From Apirhabdus apintestini (GTDB lineage: Bacteria; Pseudomonadota; Gammaproteobacteria; Enterobacterales; Enterobacteriaceae), in assembly GCA_033977085.1 (NCBI GenBank), contig CP138906.1, positions 2,852,001 through 2,916,000 on the forward strand: a stretch of 64,000 bases of DNA, in the 5' to 3' direction. Both the position numbers and the translations under genes were made by a program. The notes beneath the pieces are model-generated. The model saw only the letters and a program-made list of their open reading frames with translations, was not told the DNA's origin and ran no database searches. This document shows positions 22,647-33,229 of the stretch, piece after piece. How positions within the stretch are numbered: position 1 is the stretch's first letter; every line of letters starts with the position of its first letter.

Positions 22647-22657
22647 ATGGGCACAGG

Positions 22658-25310
22658 TTAGCCAAGGGTTATCTGATGGTTGGCTAATAATGTCTCTAAA
22701 TCGACGTTGGTATTATTTAACGTCACGACAGAGGTCATCCCGAATTCTCCGCCGTGCCCATCCCGGTCGATACTAATAATCGTATCATTACCGCTATGGG
22801 TTACCGACAGGTAATCCTGAATATTATCGCCAGCGTCAATAGTCGCCTTGCCATTAATATAATGCGCGGCGCCGTCGGCATCAGCGTGATAGCCAATCAG
22901 CATATCTTTAATATCGACAATATCCGCATTAGGGGTTGCCTCAATAGTACCGACAAAGAACCCATCCACCGTATCGTGGCCGTTACCGCCGCTATTGGTG
23001 GCCGACAGCACTTTGTACATCAGCGTATCCTGCCCACCGGCGGTAAGGTCGAACACATCCTCTCCACCGCGTCCTTCAAAGATGTTGTTGGCCTGATTGC
23101 CGATAAAGGTATCATTGCCGTTTCCGCCAGCTAAACCTTCGATATTAACGAACTGCGCGCTACCAAAACCGGTGTCCTGCATTTCGGTCTTATTCAGATC
23201 GATATGTAGAGACGTATTCCCAGCCAGTTTGTAATCCACGATGTCCATACCGCCGGTTGAGCTCCAGGATTTCACGCCTGAGATAGTGGTAGTACCGCCA
23301 CCGCCGTTGTACAGATCGTTACCCAGTTACCGCTGGCGTCCGCCGTGGTACTGCCCAGCAGGGTGCCGTTGTCGTACACCCGGACCACCAGACCGGCACC
23401 CGCCGAGCCGTGCAGCGCCGGGGTGCTGTCATCGGTGATTTCGCCCTTCTGCAGCGGACCGGTGTGCGGGCCTTCATTATCAATTAAGGTATTAATGCTT
23501 GGAGCCGCCGGGCCACTGGCGTACACGGTAATGGTGTAATCACCGGATGTCGTACTGTTACCAGCGACATCTTTTTCAACCGCAGAGAACGTGTTCTCGC
23601 CCGCAAGCAAATCGTTTTCAATCTGAATAGACCAGTGACCGCTGTTATCCACCGTAGCCCGCCCAATTTCATGCTGGCCAGATGCATCCGTGGTGTACAG
23701 GATGATGGTATCCCCTGCAGTGCCGGTACCAGAAATAACGGGTCGGGTGTCATCGGTTTTTCCACCGGTAGGAATGTTTCCAGTAATTTCGCCGACATCA
23801 TCGGCAACGCCGGTGATTGACAATGCTCCAGCATCAGGCGGGGTGGTATCCACGGTGATGTCGAGGCCCGGCGACGGTTCGCTGACGTTGCCCGCCGGAT
23901 CGGTTTCCGTGGTGGACAGGCTGTGATCGCCGTCCGCCAGCGGCTGGTCCGGGGTCCACGTCCAGTTGCCGTCCGGATCGACGGTTGCGGAGCCGATTTT
24001 CTCGCCGTTGTCCCACACGTCCACGGTGTCGCCCGGGGTGCCCCTGCCGTTCAGGGTCGGGGTGCTGTCGCCGCTGTGGATCGGGCCCTGTTTATCGCCC
24101 GCGTTATCGCTGGCCACGGCGCGTCCGGGGTGGCCGGAGGCTGCGTGTCCACGGTGATGTCGAGGCCCGGCGACGGCTCGCTGACGTTGCCCGCCGGATC
24201 GGTAACGGTGGTGGAGAGGCTGTGGTCACCGTCCGCCAGCGGCTGGTCCGGGGTCCACGTCCAGTTGCCGTCCGGGTCAACGGTTGCGGAGCCGATTTTC
24301 TCGCCGTTGTCCCACACGTCCACGGTGTCGCCCGGGGTGCCCCTGCCGTTCAGGGTCGGGGTGCTGTCATCGGTGACGTCGCCGCTGTGGATCGGGCCCT
24401 GTTTGTCGCCCACGTTATCGTGAGCGTCAGGAGCTGGAGGAGTCTGCGGCGCAGTGGAGTCAACGGTAAGGTCAAATCCTGGAGATGGTTTGCTGATATT
24501 CCCGGCAGCATCTCGTTCCGTTGTAGTTAATGTATGGTCACCATCTGCCAGCCGATTGTCAGGCGTCCAGCGCCAGTTGCCGTTGCGATCAACGTTGGTC
24601 TCACCAATTTTTTTGCCGTTGTCATAAATTGTGATGGTGTTACCCGGCTCTCCGCTACCGCTCAGCTGTGGATGCGTTTCATCGGTGATATCACCACTTT
24701 TTAATTTTCCGGTGATAGCGCCAGTATTATCCAGAGCAGAATCGATTCCCTTACTTACCGGAGGCGTTATATCTACCGGGTCATGGTGGTGATGGCCCTT
24801 AGTATTGTGTTCGTGAAGGGCAACCCCGGCGCCAATAGCCCCCGCTGCGGCAAGCAGACCAAACAGCAGTGGGTATAAATTAGAGTTGGAGTCATCACTT
24901 TCGAAATAAGGCGCGCCTGGCCCCAATGTTTCGCCACCGAGCGCCGCCGCAACTAATTCGCTGTCAGTTATGAGGTAGCCTGCGTCATAGCCAACGTCGC
25001 TAACAGGAATATATTGGTAAAGCTGGCCGTCTTCCGCCATCCCTAACAATAATGGAGATGCATCATCACCGTATTCAAAATAGTCTTTAAGAGTCAGGGA
25101 TGGCTTTTCATCACCTTCCTGCATTACTTCTAAATCATTCCCATTACGCTTTAATGTAATATTTTCAGGAGCAAAGTTATCTCCTTCATTCTTCAGCAAA
25201 TAAAGATAACCCGATTTTATTTTTACCTTGGCTGGGTTTTCCTGACTGACGGATACGTTTTCATTTTTTCCATCCGCATGTCTTGTAACCAGTATGATTT
25301 TCTAACTCAT
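22658..25310 (-). CDS. bapA: BapA-like repeat adhesin, short form (two frameshifts and a stop at codon 3)
   Basis: With two one-base repairs the frame is 884 codons. The amino domain (KIILVTRHADGKNENVSVSQ, ...SLTLKDYFEYGDD) resembles the BapA prefix domain. A TM-like segment SNLYPLLFGLLAAAGAIGAG follows, then Ig-like repeats of about 100 residues (PGDTVDVWDNGEKIGSATVD, GNWTWTPDQPLADGDHSLST). The carboxy end has a glycine-rich GLAGGNGNDTFIGNQANNIF calcium-binding repeat and a type I secretion tail ending LLANHQITLG. Salmonella BapA is about 3800 aa, so this is a miniature. Breaks lie near 24108 (C2, three needed) and 23310. ATG 25310 has AGGAGA upstream, but codon 3 is TAG (25302-25304). Confidence 0.75.
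23849..24430. repeat. Two near-identical 299-bp tandem repeats inside the adhesin gene
   Basis: Copy 1 starts at 23849 and copy 2 at 24148, each opening TCCACGGTGATGTCGAGGCC. They differ at a few scattered bases. Copy 1 lacks the 12 bases ATCGGTGACGTC present after GGTGCTGTC in copy 2, removing VTDD in frame. Near identity at the DNA level indicates recent duplication or gene conversion and makes copy number unstable. Confidence 0.85.
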
Positions 25311-25644
25311 ACAATCTCCTGAATTGCTATAACTTTCCTTCCCGGAAAGCTAATCATCCAATGAATAATTTCCAATGTTTACCCGCTTATTTTATTTATC
25401 CGGTAAAGACAAAGATACTGCGGTCAAATATCATCCAACCATGAACTAAGAAGACTACGCCGGTCGATTCATCATAAACCATTGATATACAAAAATAATA
25501 AAAAACAAAACCGTAAATAAAATTTAAAATAGATAATAAAAATAAGTATATTTAAGCAACTGAGCTAATCCTTTATGGTGTGGTAGTGAGATATCTAAAA
25601 TTTATACTTAAATAAATAAAACCATATTTTAGAAGGTGAAAGTA

Positions 25645-26241
25645 TTATCTTATTTTTAACTGCCATCCTTTCATGCCCAGCTTTCTCAAGATATTATATT
25701 TATGTGCACTAATTGTTTTTTCACTACGCGATAACTTTATAGAAATTGCTTTATTGGTCTCTCCGGCAAGACAAAGTTCAAGGATCTCTCTTTCCCTGCG
25801 AGTTAGGCCTGCTTTCTCATACATTTTATCATTTAGTCCGCCGCGTATTCCATTAAATGATCCAAAGACGCTCCATGAATAGCAGTACCCTCCGTCCATG
25901 ACTACATTGATCGCTTTAATAAAGAAGTCAGCGTGGCCGTTGCGATTTACCATTCCACGCAGACCTGGTATTTCCTGATGAAGCTGTTTTAAAAAATTTT
26001 CATGTGCGGCCAGTGCCAGCAGGGGCACTTCGGTATCTCTGAAACAACCAATAACTTCATCAAGGCAGGAATCAATACCTTCACAGTCAACAATTACAAC
26101 ATCACAATATTCTTTATTGAGTGGTATATGAGCATTTTTTATCGTTGAAAAAAGTACCTGATCTTCAGGGAAACAGCTTTCCAAAATATAATATATCCCT
26201 TTGCAACTTAGGTTATCATTCCCTAGATAGGCTATTTTCAT
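25645..26241 (-). CDS. LuxR-type transcriptional regulator, paralogue 1
   Basis: 198 aa, intact. The amino part (MKIAYLGNDNLSCKGIYYIL, DVVIVDCEGIDSCLDEVIGC) resembles a receiver-like domain of the RcsA/BglJ/CsgD kind without the usual acidic phosphorylation pocket. The carboxy part is a GerE-type helix-turn-helix: GLTRREREILELCLAGETNK, AISIKLSRSEKTISAHKYNI. It lies 335 bp upstream of the adhesin on the same strand, so adhesin control is a reasonable guess. A second copy lies divergently at 27468. Confidence 0.88.
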   Translation of the reverse strand: MKIAYLGNDNLSCKGIYYILESCFPEDQVLFSTIKNAHIPLNKEYCDVVIVDCEGIDSCLDEVIGCFRDTEVPLLALAAHENFLKQLHQEIPGLRGMVNRNGHADFFIKAINVVMDGGYCYSWSVFGSFNGIRGGLNDKMYEKAGLTRREREILELCLAGETNKAISIKLSRSEKTISAHKYNILRKLGMKGWQLKIR

Positions 26242-26400
26242 TGCTAGTCCCTTTGCTCGATAATCTGATTAAACACATTGAAATCAATATATCGCCCTCC
26301 TTTTCACCTCAGTGAATGTGAGCAAAACTAAAATCCATTGTTAACTCAATGAGGATATGGATATATTTTATTAAGAAACCACCTAGGAGAATTAAAGTCA

Positions 26401-26730
26401 ATGCGAGGTTACTTAAACTTAAATCATATCCACTTATATACACTTAAAAATACAGAAAAAGACTTAGGTTACGGGCTGATAACTCTTTCTTACTCTCATC
26501 GCGCAGGTATAAATTCCCCCAATGTTTTAGTGAGGACGCGTATAGCAGAGAATAATAACTTCCTAATGTCGAGTTTTATTTCCCACCATGTCTCTCCGTT
26601 TCGTCAATGGCTTGATTCCAGATATCATCAATCAGCAAGCATCTATGTACAAAAAGGGTCGTTTCCCCAGGGTAACAAGATGAACAATTTCAATTCTATT
26701 ACTAATAAAAATAATTCATTTACATTATAA
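26401..26730 (+). CDS. Hypothetical 109-aa protein
   Basis: ATG 26401 follows GGAGAATTAAAGTCA, a fair ribosome site. The product (MRGYLNLNHIHLYTLKNTEK...SNKNNSFTL-like ending) is rich in Asn, Ser, His and Tyr, with no recognised motif or membrane segment. Base composition is AT-rich like its surroundings. It lies between two divergent LuxR genes. It may be a remnant of another gene; I do not recognise it. Confidence 0.35.
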   Translation: MRGYLNLNHIHLYTLKNTEKDLGYGLITLSYSHRAGINSPNVLVRTRIAENNNFLMSSFISHHVSPFRQWLDSRYHQSASIYVQKGSFPQGNKMNNFNSITNKNNSFTL

Positions 26731-27467
26731 AACCTTTTTTATTCAGCCAGTGACTTATCTCACACACTTTTTTCAAAAAGCTTCACTATCCTCATCGCCC
26801 TCTTTCTTACCGGGTAATACATAGAGTGCGACGGCAGATAGCCAACAGAAAGCGCATAATCTGCCTTCAGCCCATCCTCATAGTAGAAAAAACCGCCTTA
26901 AATGAGGGTTAAGAGAATAACTCTAGAAAATGCGTAAAACATAGATATTTTATACATGTTAATCTATAGATTAAGTAATAAACAATACAATATGCTTATT
27001 GATGATCATGAATATTACTGACAGATAACGGAAGCATATATTAATTAATTGTAGGGAAAAATATTAATCACCGAAATAAACCAATAATTCTATTAGTTAG
27101 TATTAACACTACAACCGGCATAAACACAGTTAGCAAGCCGCCCCCGTAAATTGCTCATCTTAATATCGCAACATAAATACAATAAATGATGTTAATATTG
27201 TCATGGAGCACTATCAGAATATGAATTTTTTATTCCTTAAAGATTACAGAGCACTAATATAGATTAACTTATACTAAATTAGAAAAGTATTAGAAGAGTG
27301 TTGACTTTAGGTTTAGTTAGTGATGTCATAGGCACATACTTATTAGAAATATATGGGACATACGTCAGCGGAAGACGATTATATTCTAAGAACTCCTCTT
27401 CTGTCGTATTGAAATATAGATAACGTCATGAATTCACCTTCATGACATCATCAATTATGAGAGTCAG
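26731..27467. other. AT-rich intergenic region between divergent regulators
   Basis: 737 bp with no supported gene. It is very AT-rich, with many TTAATTA-type tracts, a composition typical of H-NS/StpA-bound horizontally acquired promoters. It must contain the promoter of the regulator at 27468, but I cannot place a -10/-35 pair with confidence. Confidence 0.5.
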
Positions 27468-28062
27468 ATGAAAGTATTATTCTTGGGCGCGGATAACTTG
27501 AGTTGCCACGGTGTTTCTTATTTATTAGGCATGCATTTTGATAAGGAAAGCGTCAAGCTTCTTGCCCCCGAAAATGCGGCTCATGAACTTTATCGCCATC
27601 AATATGATATTGTTATTGTAGATTATGAAAGCGCTGAAAAAACCTGAGCGACGTTGCTCATGCGCTGAACGATATTACTATTCCAGTCCTCATATTAGCT
27701 ACCCGTAAGCATAATCCGGAATGCCTGCATAAGCAATTTCCTTTTTACAAGGCATTGTTGACAGGGATAGCAATGCTGATTTCTTTATTAAAGCCATACA
27801 TATTATTGTTGCCGGCGGCTACTGCTATTCTTGGGAGGTTTTTTCCCAGCGATCTTATCCCTCATCAAACCTGAATGACGAGGCGTATAAAAACGCAGGA
27901 TTAACGGCGCGCGAACGTGAGATCCTTGATATGTATCTTGCAGGTGAAACCAATAAATCTATTTCTGTGCGTTTATCTCGGAGCGAGAAAACAATTAGCG
28001 CCCATAAATCCAATATACTCAAAAAGCTGGGTATGAAACGCTGGCAATTAGGTATTCATTAA
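27468..28062 (+). CDS. LuxR-type transcriptional regulator, paralogue 2 (two frameshifts)
   Basis: MKVLFLGADNLSCHGVSYLL parallels paralogue 1. The first frame breaks at A6 (27637-27642; seven gives SAEKNLSDVAHALND) and the second at T5 (27742-27746; six gives KQFPFLQGIVDRDSNADFFI). With both repaired the length is 198 aa, identical to the other copy. The GerE domain GLTARERE, ILDMYLAGETNKSISVRLSR is complete. The two proteins share most of the HTH. If real, the breaks remove function; the exact length match argues they are recent or artefactual. Confidence 0.85.
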
Positions 28063-28206
28063 TTTAGCAGGGTAGCTTTTAGATTATTACGCGGCATATC
28101 CCTTATGCCGCACGCGGATTATGCGCGCTCTTATTCCCAAAGCTATAACAGTTTCTACTTCCCCAAATTAACCTCACCGCCCGCTGAAACCCTCTGGTGA
28201 TACCGG

Positions 28207-29389
28207 CTATTGTGCCGATGATGCAACGGAAATCATGGGGCGTTCATAATGTTCAATGACCGCCAGCGCCAGCCCTTGAGCAGGATCGATATGTTCGCGT
28301 AAAAAATGCAGGCCTGTGCGCCGGGAAGTAAACGTCAATGCGCTCACTGCCGAGCTTGTTCGCACCGTTTCCACAAACCCGCTATGGATGTTCCACGGGC
28401 AATCAATTACGATATCCGCCGGATTAAGCAATAACATAATCTGCCCTAGCGCATTTCCTAATAATTCGCCGATTTGCCTCATTACCGCATCGACAATTTG
28501 GGGTGCACTCGCCCTGTTTTGCCAGCTTAACCCCGGCGCGTGTCGCGCTAACTGGCGCTGCACGGCGGGTATGCTAATTACCGTCTCCAGGCAACCTTTG
28601 CGCCCACAGGTGCATTTTTCTCCCGCGGGTTGCACGATAAGATGCCCTACTTCTCCGGCGGTCCAACTACTGCCGGTATACACCTCCCCGCGCTGTATCA
28701 ATGCCCCACCTACGCCTTCCGCCACGCGCAGATAAAAGCGATCGGCGGCAGTCTCCGCCGTCGTAGCGCGTTGAACGCCCAACAGCGCCGCCGCTTTCAC
28801 GTTATTCATGACCCAAAGCGGTAGGGTGAGCATCGCCTGGAGAGGGAAAGAATATCAACGTCGCGCCAGCCCAGATGTGAGGAATGATGCATCCAGCCGC
28901 GCTGGGGATCGATAATGCCAGGAAACCCGATAGCGATTCCCAGCAGCGCCGGGTAACTGTGCGTAAGGAGCTAACAGCGCAACCCGAGTTCGTTAAATAA
29001 GCTGGCGGGATCGCGCTTTTGCGTACTCCGGTCTCCTCTTTAAGTACGCGGGAGAAATAATCGCACACTCGCAGGTGGATCTGCTGGCGCTCAATCATAA
29101 TCCCCGCGCTAAGCAGACGATCGGGCCGCAGCGCAATTTCAATTTTCCGACGCCCGGCGGCGTAAGAGGCCACGGGCCCGCGTTCTTCAATTAATCCCGC
29201 CTCAATTAATTCATCAATGATTAGTGAGACTGTATTTTTACTTAGCGCCAGATAACGAGAAAGATCCTGACGCGAGGTAACCTGCAGACGGCGCAGGGCC
29301 GCCATTACCCGCTTTTCATTATTTAAACGCAGGATGGCGGGCCCTTTCCCTGTTTCTTTCATGAGCGACTCAGCTAACGGACTTAACAA
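28207..29389 (-). CDS. ROK-family repressor (NagC/Mlc-like), frameshifted in the middle
   Basis: The amino end has a winged helix (NNEKRVMAALRRLQVTSRQD, YLALSKNTVSLIIDELIEAG). The carboxy half has the ROK sugar-kinase fold with the zinc motif CTCGRKGCLE and the preceding GEVGHLIVQPAGEK. Between about 28840 and 29000 the frame changes more than once; IGFPGIIDPQRGWMHHSSHL is found in the third frame. It is the last gene of an operon for amino-sugar use, 18 bp after nagA, so it is probably the local repressor responding to an N-acetylhexosamine phosphate. Confidence 0.82.
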
Positions 29390-29407
29390 TATTAGTCTAT
29401 CAGTATC

Positions 29408-30568
29408 TTATTGTTCGTCATCCCAAACTTTTCTCCCGCTCTTCCAGCAGGTTAAAAGATGTACGCCACCGTTAGTCTGTTCACGTAACGTAATGATATC
29501 GGCGGGTGCGCCAACGGCCAATCCCTGCTGCTGCGGGAGATTAAGGCAGCGCGCCGGGCGCAGCGAAGCCATCTCAACGGCCGTTGCCAAATCAGCCAGA
29601 CCGTTTTGCAGCACAAAATTCACGCCGTCCAACAATCCACGCGCCGAGCCGGCTAACAGACGCGGATTGTCGGTCATTGAAAGACGCCCGTTGGCGCTAA
29701 GCGTCACCCGCCCGCCGATGGGAGCCTGATAATCGCCCGGCGCAAGCCCGGCAAAGCTCGTGACGTCGCTAACCAACAGCGCCTGCTCCCCTTTTGCGCG
29801 CAGGAAGACCTTCAGCACGGCGGCTGGGAGATGCTCACCATCCGCAATTAATGTACAGCTCAGCCTGTCTTCCGCCAGTTGCTGCCAGATGTAATTGGGA
29901 TGACGCGCTAACTGAAGATGAGCGCCGTTTCCTAAGTGCGTCGATAAGCGTGCACCAGCGTCAGCGGCCTGCGTAATTTGCTCCGGCGTGGCGGCGGTGT
30001 GACCGATGGAAAAGAGTACCCCGCTCCCTCGATAATGACGGATGAAAGCCGCGCATTCAGGCCATTCTGGAGACAGCGTGATTATCTTGATGAGCCCTTT
30101 GGCGCAGCGCTGCCACTCGTCAAACAGCGCGCTGTCGGGCGCTCGTACCGCCTCTTTAGGATGTGCTCCGCGCGGGCCATCTTCGGCTGATAAAAACGGC
30201 CCTTCAAGGTGGAAACCGGGTACCGCCTGCCGTACGATTTCCCGCTGTTCACAGGCCTCGGCCAGCGTTGACATCGCCTTACAAATAGTTGGCGCTGGTG
30301 CGGTAATCACGGTTGGGAGCCAGCTCGTCACCCCCTGTTTCCACAGCAGGCGCACGGCCTGTTCAACCTGTTCACCGCTAAAGGGGAAGTGGTTAAAGTC
30401 GATGCCGTGAAAGCCGTTAATCTGTAAATCCACCAGCCCGGGGGCAATAATGGGCAATGCGGTGTCCGTGGCGATGGGCTCAACGGCAGTAATTTTTCCT
30501 TTATTCAGGCGTAACAATACCGGACGCAGCGTCCGGTAATCACGCCCCTGCAGGACTTGCTCAGTCAA
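29408..30568 (-). CDS. N-acetylglucosamine-6-phosphate deacetylase family protein
   Basis: 386 aa, intact, in the amidohydrolase superfamily. Metal and substrate motifs are visible: VDLQINGFHGIDF, PGFHLEGPFLSAEDGPRGAH (metal-binding Glu), SIGHTAAT, THLGNGAH and VSDVTSFAG (catalytic Asp). It removes the acetyl group from an N-acetyl-hexosamine 6-phosphate. The start is TTG at 30568, overlapping the nagB stop by eight bases. Being a second, symporter-linked cluster, its sugar may not be plain GlcNAc. Confidence 0.88.
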   Translation of the reverse strand: MTEQVLQGRDYRTLRPVLLRLNKGKITAVEPIATDTALPIIAPGLVDLQINGFHGIDFNHFPFSGEQVEQAVRLLWKQGVTSWLPTVITAPAPTICKAMSTLAEACEQREIVRQAVPGFHLEGPFLSAEDGPRGAHPKEAVRAPDSALFDEWQRCAKGLIKIITLSPEWPECAAFIRHYRGSGVLFSIGHTAATPEQITQAADAGARLSTHLGNGAHLQLARHPNYIWQQLAEDRLSCTLIADGEHLPAAVLKVFLRAKGEQALLVSDVTSFAGLAPGDYQAPIGGRVTLSANGRLSMTDNPRLLAGSARGLLDGVNFVLQNGLADLATAVEMASLRPARCLNLPQQQGLAVGAPADIITLREQTNGGVHLLTCWKSGRKVWDDEQ

Positions 30569-31340
30569 TGTTTACCTCCGGGCAGGCCTGCGCATCAGTA
30601 AACAGCGTGCAGCCGTAATGCCGGCGCAGTATCGTCGCCGGGCAAGCCGTAGAAACAGGATCGTGCAGCGTACGGGTTACAGCCTGGCGTTTAGTTGCGC
30701 CGGGTACGATGCAAAATAGACGTTCAGCCTGTAATAGCGTCGGAACGGTGAGCGTAAGCGCATGCGTTGGCACCTGCTCCAGGCTGGCGAAGCAGCCATC
30801 ATTTACCTGCTGCTGACGGCAGGCGGCATCCAGCGCCACCGGTTTGATAATTTCAGGATCCTCAAAATCAGCCACCGGCGGATCGTTAAAGGCCAGGTGA
30901 CCATTTTCACCGATCCCCAGACACACCGCATCGATGGGCGCTTCGGCAATCAGAGCCCCGTACTCCTGGCAAATTTGTTCAGGACTGCCCTGCGATGGGA
31001 TCAGATGCACCTTGCCAGGTTGCACTTTATCAAACAGAGCTTCACGTAAAAAATGGCTGAAACGCTGAGGCGCATCGGCTGACAGCCCAATATATTCATC
31101 CATATGAAAAGCCGTGATGCGCGACCAGTCGATATCCTCGGCCTGAGCGAGCGTCGACAGAAACTCATTTTGCGAAGGCGCGGCGGCAAAAATAACGCGC
31201 ACGCCTTCCTGAGACGCCAGACGAGCACGCAGCCATTCTGCGGCGACAAGTGCAGCATCCTGCCCCATTTCCTGACGGGTCGCGTAGCGACGCACTTCAA
31301 GGTTTTCGATAACTACGGTCTGAAAATCATCCATCATCAT
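30561..31340 (-). CDS. Glucosamine-6-phosphate deaminase family protein
   Basis: About 259 aa with NagB-fold motifs: VIFAAAPSQNEFLSTLAQ (phosphate loop), RITAFHMDEYIGLSADAP, and LGIGENGHLAFNDPPV with the catalytic Asp-His region (usual GIGxDGHIAFNEP). It converts an amino-sugar 6-phosphate to a keto-sugar 6-phosphate plus ammonia. ATG 31340 overlaps the symporter stop (TAATG), and in-frame ATGs follow at 31337 and 31334. The residue differences from canonical NagB fit a paralogue. Confidence 0.88.
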   Translation of the reverse strand: MMMDDFQTVVIENLEVRRYATRQEMGQDAALVAAEWLRARLASQEGVRVIFAAAPSQNEFLSTLAQAEDIDWSRITAFHMDEYIGLSADAPQRFSHFLREALFDKVQPGKVHLIPSQGSPEQICQEYGALIAEAPIDAVCLGIGENGHLAFNDPPVADFEDPEIIKPVALDAACRQQQVNDGCFASLEQVPTHALTLTVPTLLQAERLFCIVPGATKRQAVTRTLHDPVSTACPATILRRHYGCTLFTDAQACPEVNID

Positions 31341-32848
31341 TAAGCCTCCTGTGATGTTGTTATTCCCTGTGCTGACGCCGCTTCAGCATCGGTGTTCAAC
31401 GCAGCGAGCAGCGCTTCAACCTCCGGGCGCACCGGCGTCGGCCTCAACCAGCCAATGGCGATGTAGATTATCAGCGAGGAAAGTACCGGTGCTGCAACCG
31501 TCATCGCTGCGCTGGCATCGGTTAATACAAATTTGACGGTAAAAAGGCTCCCACTCCCACCGCCCAGCTTATCAGCGCGGCGATGCTGCCGCTGCGTTTA
31601 AACCAGGGAAGCAGCCCTAATAGCATAGGAATCGATATCGGGCCTACCAGCCCGCCAAACCATATTACCAGTAGCGATAATACTCCACCAAAGCGGCTGG
31701 CGTTCAGGGCAATTATCAAGGTGGTGGTAATAAACAGAAATGCCGTAATCCTTGCTACAACCAGCGATGTTTCCCCACGTTTAAAACGCTGAGGCAGCAT
31801 CACCGGCAATATATCCCGCGTTACCACGGCGGTAATGGCATTAGCATCAGAGGACGTCATAGATAAGGTATGGGTAAACATGGCTATCAGCACAAGCCCA
31901 ATAAGCCCGTTCGGCAGCAATTCCATCGCCATAATCGAGTAGGAGTGCGAAGGATCGCTGATATTAGGGTAGATGAGCGGTGCCGCCCACATCGGCCAGA
32001 ACAGAACCAGTGGCCAAATTAGGTATAACACCGCCGATAGCAGCGCGGCTTTTCGCGCCTCCCGCCCTCCTGGGGCGGCGATGAAGCGCTGCGCCAGGTT
32101 CCACGTACCCCCGTTGTAACTAAGCGTATAGATGACGAAATAAGCCAGGATGAAACCGAGCGTATAGGGTTCCTGAACAATTTGAGTATGATTAGCCGGC
32201 AGGCGATCCCAAATGGTAAATAGCTCGCCGAATCCTCCCAGATGCACGGCTACGGCAATCACCATCACAATAGCGGCAATAAACTGAACAATAAATTGCC
32301 CGAAGTCGTTACAGGCATCGGCCCATAGCCCGCCCATCACGGTATAAAATAAACTGAGCGCGCCGGAAACCAAAATCCCTACGGCGGGGTCAAGCCCGGT
32401 GAAAACATTGATGATAATGGAAATGGCCGCCCATTTAGCCCCCACATCAAACGTTTTCAGTAATACCCCGCTCCATGCTAATACCTGCTGAGTAGGCACA
32501 TTGTAGCGCGTCGCCAGATATTCCATCGGCGATTCAATATTCATATGAATTCGCAGCCTGGCCCAGCGCGGCGCAAAACCCAGGCGCCAATTAATACGGC
32601 AATAGCGATGGGGAAGGCCCACCAGAAATAAATGGTAATACCATAATGGTAAGCAACGGCAGCATAAGCAACAAATACGGCCGCGCTATAGCCTGACATA
32701 TGATGAGAGACGCCTGATAGCCACCAGGGCATCTTGCCGCCGGCCGCAAAAAGTCCCGCGTGCTGTCTACACGCCGCATAGCCCAGAGAGTAATAAAAAT
32801 AATCATTAGCGCATAGAGCGCCATGACGATGTAATCCAGTACATTCAT
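31340..32848 (-). CDS. Sodium/solute symporter (SSS family), frameshifted
   Basis: Begins MNVLDYIVMALYALMIIFIT and ends ...AALNTDAEAASAQGITTSQEA at the TAATG overlap with nagB. Thirteen or so hydrophobic helices are readable. Family landmarks are MEYLATRYNVPTQQVLAWSG, SYNGGTWNLAQRFIAAP, and MFTHTLSMTSSDANAITAVV. Frame changes occur near 32755, 32570 and 31555. SSS proteins import a sugar or organic acid with sodium. As first gene of the operon it probably takes up an unphosphorylated amino sugar; no kinase gene is seen nearby. Confidence 0.85.
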
Positions 32849-32909
32849 ACCAAACTCCGCTAAATGGTTCGTTTATCCCACTGGCGAGGGCATTAGAACG
32901 ACTTCGCCC

Positions 32910-32934
32910 AATTAGTCCTTAATTAGGACAAATT
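32910..32934. promoter_or_regulatory. Palindromic operator candidate upstream of the amino-sugar operon
   Basis: A 25-bp near-perfect palindrome: arms AATTAGTCCT and AGGACAAATT around TAATT, with 10 of 12 positions paired. It lies 62-86 bp upstream of the symporter start. ROK repressors of the NagC/Mlc type bind AT-rich palindromes of this size, and the operon ends in such a gene. Confidence 0.6.
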
Positions 32935-33229
32935 GAATGTGACAGAATTAAGCACTCACTTATGTGATTTTTTTCTCGTTATTGAAGAAAAAATGGTCAG
33001 GCCATGAAGAGGAAATGCCTTTAGCGATGAAATTTTATCTGGGTAAAAACGAGGTTTTCAGAATAAAGCCCAAATCAAGAGCCCATGTTGCAATGTAATT
33101 AATTACACATTCAATAATAATTACAATAAAACCCCATTTCACTAATTGACAATATGCGGGCAGATCGGCAAATTAATAACGTTACTAAATTAAATAGCTT
33201 TTATATCAATCATTCACCGAGGGGCATTA

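Noticed and set aside
22454..22654. 66-codon frame downstream of the adhesin with a hydrophobic end
   Set aside because: Its start lies inside the adhesin terminator hairpin and it lacks a ribosome site; composition follows the AT-rich spacer.
23923..24530. Long plus-strand frames through the adhesin repeats
   Set aside because: GC-rich repeats keep several frames open; the minus-strand frame has the real Ig-like repeat and secretion motifs.
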